Below are positions 22,106 through 22,626 of a stretch of 22,626 nucleotides of DNA, piece by piece. This stretch comes from a virus. Within the stretch, counting starts at the first letter, position 1. Each line of letters starts with the position of its first letter. The translations under genes were made by a program, and so were the position numbers. The stretch is from positions 1-22,626 of the IMG/VR virus record IMGVR_UViG_3300035698_002815, one strand, 5' to 3'. A model generated the notes under the pieces. That model searched no databases. It was not told the origin of the DNA and saw only the letters and a program-made list of their open reading frames with translations.

Positions 22106-22626
22106 ATGAGTATAATAGGTGGGCTAACCAACTCAGCAGCACGTGACGATGCCATACGTCGCTCCGTGACATCCCCTATCGAACACAACACAGTTGACCA
22201 CCAATACTCGTCTGTTGCTGGGTCTGACATAAAATGCTATATATCTATTTCACAACTAGAGGCAGTGGATAATGGAACGCCAGGAGGCACCGCTTTTAAA
22301 GAATGGGCGTCCCTACAAACTATCAGTGTATCGTCTACTAGGTCTGTAGTACAGTGTAGAGCTATAGGCAGCTCTGATCCCATCGGAATCACTAGAGGGG
22401 CCCGTACATGGGCCGGCAGTTTAATATTTGCCCTAATTAATCATGACATACTAAACCAGGTATTACAATACGTATACCCAGTTTCGGCTAAAAATGCGTT
22501 AGTAACCTATGACCAGCCTGTAGCCGACGCGCTACCACCTTTTAATATATTAGTAATTGGGGCCAATGAGTACGGCCAAACCGTGTCACAAGTAGTATAT
22601 GACGTAGTGCTAACTAACTACGGAAC
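22106..22626 (+). CDS. Second tail-tube-like protein, partial (first 173 residues, cut by the window edge)
   Basis: ATG at 22106, preceded by AGGAG at 22097-22101, opens a frame that stays open to the right edge. The product starts MSIIGGLTNSAARDDAI, and its region from about residue 39 aligns with the tube protein: GSDIKCYIS against GADMICTFG, RGARTWAGSLIF (97-108) against RGKRGIAGSLVF, and LPPFNILVIGANEYG (143-157) against LPPFNITITAANEYG. It has an extra N-terminal stretch of about 35 residues. This makes it a paralogue of the tube, possibly a tube-end, baseplate-hub-proximal or minor tube protein, or a second tube subunit. The stop and the C terminus lie outside the window. Confidence 0.8.
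   Translation, partial: MSIIGGLTNSAARDDAIRRSVTSPIEHNTVDHQYSSVAGSDIKCYISISQLEAVDNGTPGGTAFKEWASLQTISVSSTRSVVQCRAIGSSDPIGITRGARTWAGSLIFALINHDILNQVLQYVYPVSAKNALVTYDQPVADALPPFNILVIGANEYGQTVSQVVYDVVLTNYG

Noticed and set aside
1-22626. CRISPR array, insertion sequence, integrase, attachment site or anti-CRISPR/defence gene
   Set aside because: No regularly spaced repeats, transposase or integrase motifs, or recognisable defence gene were seen. The nuclease at 1851 has Cas4-type motifs but no Cas neighbours.

Overview
The window is one end of the virion-structure module of a tailed, contractile-tail (myovirus-type) bacteriophage. The evidence is an ordered set of recognisable genes on the + strand: large terminase (6644-8542), portal (10290-12218), a head protease fused to a scaffold-like tail (12274-13785), a putative decoration protein, an HK97-fold major capsid protein (14687-16102), neck/connector proteins (16201-19817), tail sheath (19817-21424), tail tube (21436-22059) and the start of a second tube-like protein that runs off the right edge. 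No integrase, repressor, RNA gene, CRISPR array or insertion sequence was seen. The host cannot be named. Shine-Dalgarno sequences are of the classical AAGGAGG kind, so it is a bacterial phage. Codon use leans strongly to NTA codons (CTA, ATA, GTA) and the tetranucleotide CTAG is common, which argues against a host that counter-selects CTAG.

Layout. Bases 1-93 hold the start of a minus-strand gene for a membrane or exported protein. Bases 94-400 are a divergent intergenic region with a candidate promoter and a strong dyad. From 401 to the right edge all genes lie on the + strand, tightly packed, often with ATGA or TAATG stop-start overlaps. Bases 401-1837 hold small unrecognised genes, including two mini-ORFs, and a four-cysteine protein. 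Bases 1851-5318 hold an unusual four-gene block: a Cas4/RecB-type PD-(D/E)XK nuclease carrying a hydrophobic segment, followed by three Gly/Ala-rich, basic, hydrophobic proteins. No cysteine occurs in any of the four (1154 residues). Bases 5325-6651 hold a small membrane protein, an HTH plus metallophosphoesterase protein and a small Cys-rich protein overlapping terminase. Bases 6644-16102 are packaging and head. Bases 16201-19817 are neck. Bases 19817-22626 are tail sheath and tubes.

Working together. Terminase pumps DNA through the portal into a prohead assembled on the protease-scaffold fusion. The protease probably matures the capsid protein, and the connector proteins join the head to the sheath/tube tail. 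A clear intrinsic terminator follows the capsid gene and a strong GC hairpin follows the tube gene, so both very abundant proteins are followed by RNA structures that could set their dosage. The most novel-looking part is the cysteine-free nuclease/membrane-protein block at 1851-5318. Its function is unknown; packaging with and ejection alongside the genome is one inference. Next is the MRY mini-ORF chain at 746-1094.
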